From CAJGDV01 sp036667875 (GTDB lineage Bacteria; Bacillota_I; Bacilli_A; RF39; UBA660), in contig JAVWTD010000059.1 of the NCBI GenBank assembly GCA_036667875.1, positions 1 to 5,001 on the forward strand: a DNA stretch of 5,001 bases, given 5' to 3'. The first letter of the stretch is position 1, and every line of letters starts with the position of its first letter. A model generated the notes under the pieces. That model saw only the letters and a program-made list of their open reading frames with translations, made no database searches and was not told where the DNA came from. Below, piece by piece: positions 4,547-5,001 of this stretch. Made by a program: the position numbers and the translations under genes.

Positions 4547-4909
4547 TTAATTTTCTCCTTTTTCTATAAATAACTCTTTGCTTCTAATTGTAATTATAAA
4601 ATCCTCTGTATTTATAATATCCCATTTATTTAAATTTATAAAGTATTTTTCTTCTGTAGCTGTTATTTTATACTCTTTACAATATTCATTTGTCTTAAAA
4701 TCAAATAAAAATAATATTGATATTAGTGTAATTGCTATTATAAAGCATAGAAAACCACCTAAAAAATTATCTTGAGTAAAACCATAGAACATACAAGCAA
4801 CAGCTATGATTATAATTATCAATGCTAGTAGTATTTGTAATGTATTAAACTTAAAAACAGATGTAGATGATAAGATTTTAACACCTTCTAATCCTTCCAC
4901 TAAATCCAT
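4547..4909 (-). CDS. Small two-helix phage membrane protein
   Basis: This 120-residue protein has a short polar N-terminus (MDLVEGLEGVKILSS), two hydrophobic segments at about 22-43 (LQILLALIIIIIAVACMFYGF) and 49-69 (FLGGFLCFIIAITLISILFLF), and a polar C-terminal part of about 50 residues. The tail, EYKITATEEKYFINLNKWDIINTEDFIITIRSK, resembles the soluble domain of small membrane proteins I recall from phages of Bacillota. The function is unknown; the two closely spaced helices form a hairpin, so both ends are probably on the same, cytoplasmic side. It lacks the features of a holin cassette (no endolysin beside it). AAAGGAG at 4919-4925 with 9 bases of spacing supports the start at 4909. It is the first gene after P3 and its end overlaps the ribosome binding site of the next gene. 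Confidence 0.75.
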   Translation of the reverse strand: MDLVEGLEGVKILSSTSVFKFNTLQILLALIIIIIAVACMFYGFTQDNFLGGFLCFIIAITLISILFLFDFKTNEYCKEYKITATEEKYFINLNKWDIINTEDFIITIRSKELFIEKGEN

Positions 4910-4961
4910 AATTACCCTCTCCTTTATAATTGTTTTTTTTTAAACCATATCTTATATATTT

Positions 4962-4990
4962 ATTATATCATATTTTTATTAAAAAATCAA
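4962..4990 (-). promoter_or_regulatory. Sigma-A type promoter P3 with extended -10
   Basis: The minus strand has TTGATT (4985-4990, 4 of 6 consensus), a 17-base spacer and TATAAT (4962-4967) preceded by TGA. The predicted start near 4955 gives a leader of about 45 bases to the membrane protein gene. The 16-base core AAAAATATGATATAAT is identical to P1, and P2 differs from it only slightly, so all three likely answer to the same polymerase form and perhaps the same regulator. Confidence 0.78.
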
Positions 4991-5001
4991 ATTAAGTCTT
5001 T

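Noticed and set aside
1..5001. tRNA genes, insertion sequences, attachment sites, toxin-antitoxin or defence operon
   Set aside because: I found no cloverleaf-like sequence, transposase, integrase or matching direct repeats of the kind expected for an att site, and no pair of genes with toxin or defence motifs.

Overview
The window is strongly AT-rich and all of its supported genes lie on the minus strand, so transcription runs from high to low coordinates. Short Shine-Dalgarno-led genes, AAGGAG-type ribosome binding sites, consensus sigma-A promoters and the gene content all point to an early or replication/recombination region of a temperate phage or prophage of a low-GC Bacillota host, most likely a Clostridia member. 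A run of exactly 100 N at 3389-3488 is a scaffolding gap, so the sequence comes from a draft assembly and the true distance there is unknown.

Layout in transcription order. Promoter P3 (4962-4990) drives a run of small accessory genes: a two-helix membrane protein (4909-4547), a 70-residue helical protein (4544-4332), a 35-residue mini-ORF (4312-4205), and a YdcK-type beta-solenoid repeat protein (from 4171) that is frameshifted by an apparent 4-base deletion and then runs into the gap. Beyond the gap is a winged-helix DNA-binding protein (3368-2991). Promoter P2 (2959-2987) matches the sigma-A consensus at both boxes and has an extended -10. It starts the recombination block: a 312-residue probable ssDNA-binding/recombination accessory protein (2899-1961), a UUCG-tetraloop terminator (1923-1952), an orphan adenine-type methyltransferase (1908-1255), and a Sak4-like AAA_24 ATPase (1216-242). 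After a hairpin and promoter P1 (176-204), a small Zn-ribbon-like phage protein (145-1) begins and leaves the window.

How it fits together. Sak4-like ATPases are known in phages as RecA-like single-strand annealing recombinases that act with an SSB. The pairing of the 312-residue protein with the ATPase fits this, although the SSB role is inferred. These two genes, and only these two, carry an identical 29-base leader (32 bases with the start codon), which suggests shared translational or post-transcriptional control or a duplicated cassette boundary. The three promoters share one architecture: 17-base spacer, AAAAA(T)TATGATATAAT core and extended -10. I see no clearly new defence or mobile system. 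The most unusual signals are the duplicated leader, its 9-base complement inside the hairpin at the end of the ATPase gene, the nested inverted repeats around P1, and the clean 4-base deletion in the solenoid gene.
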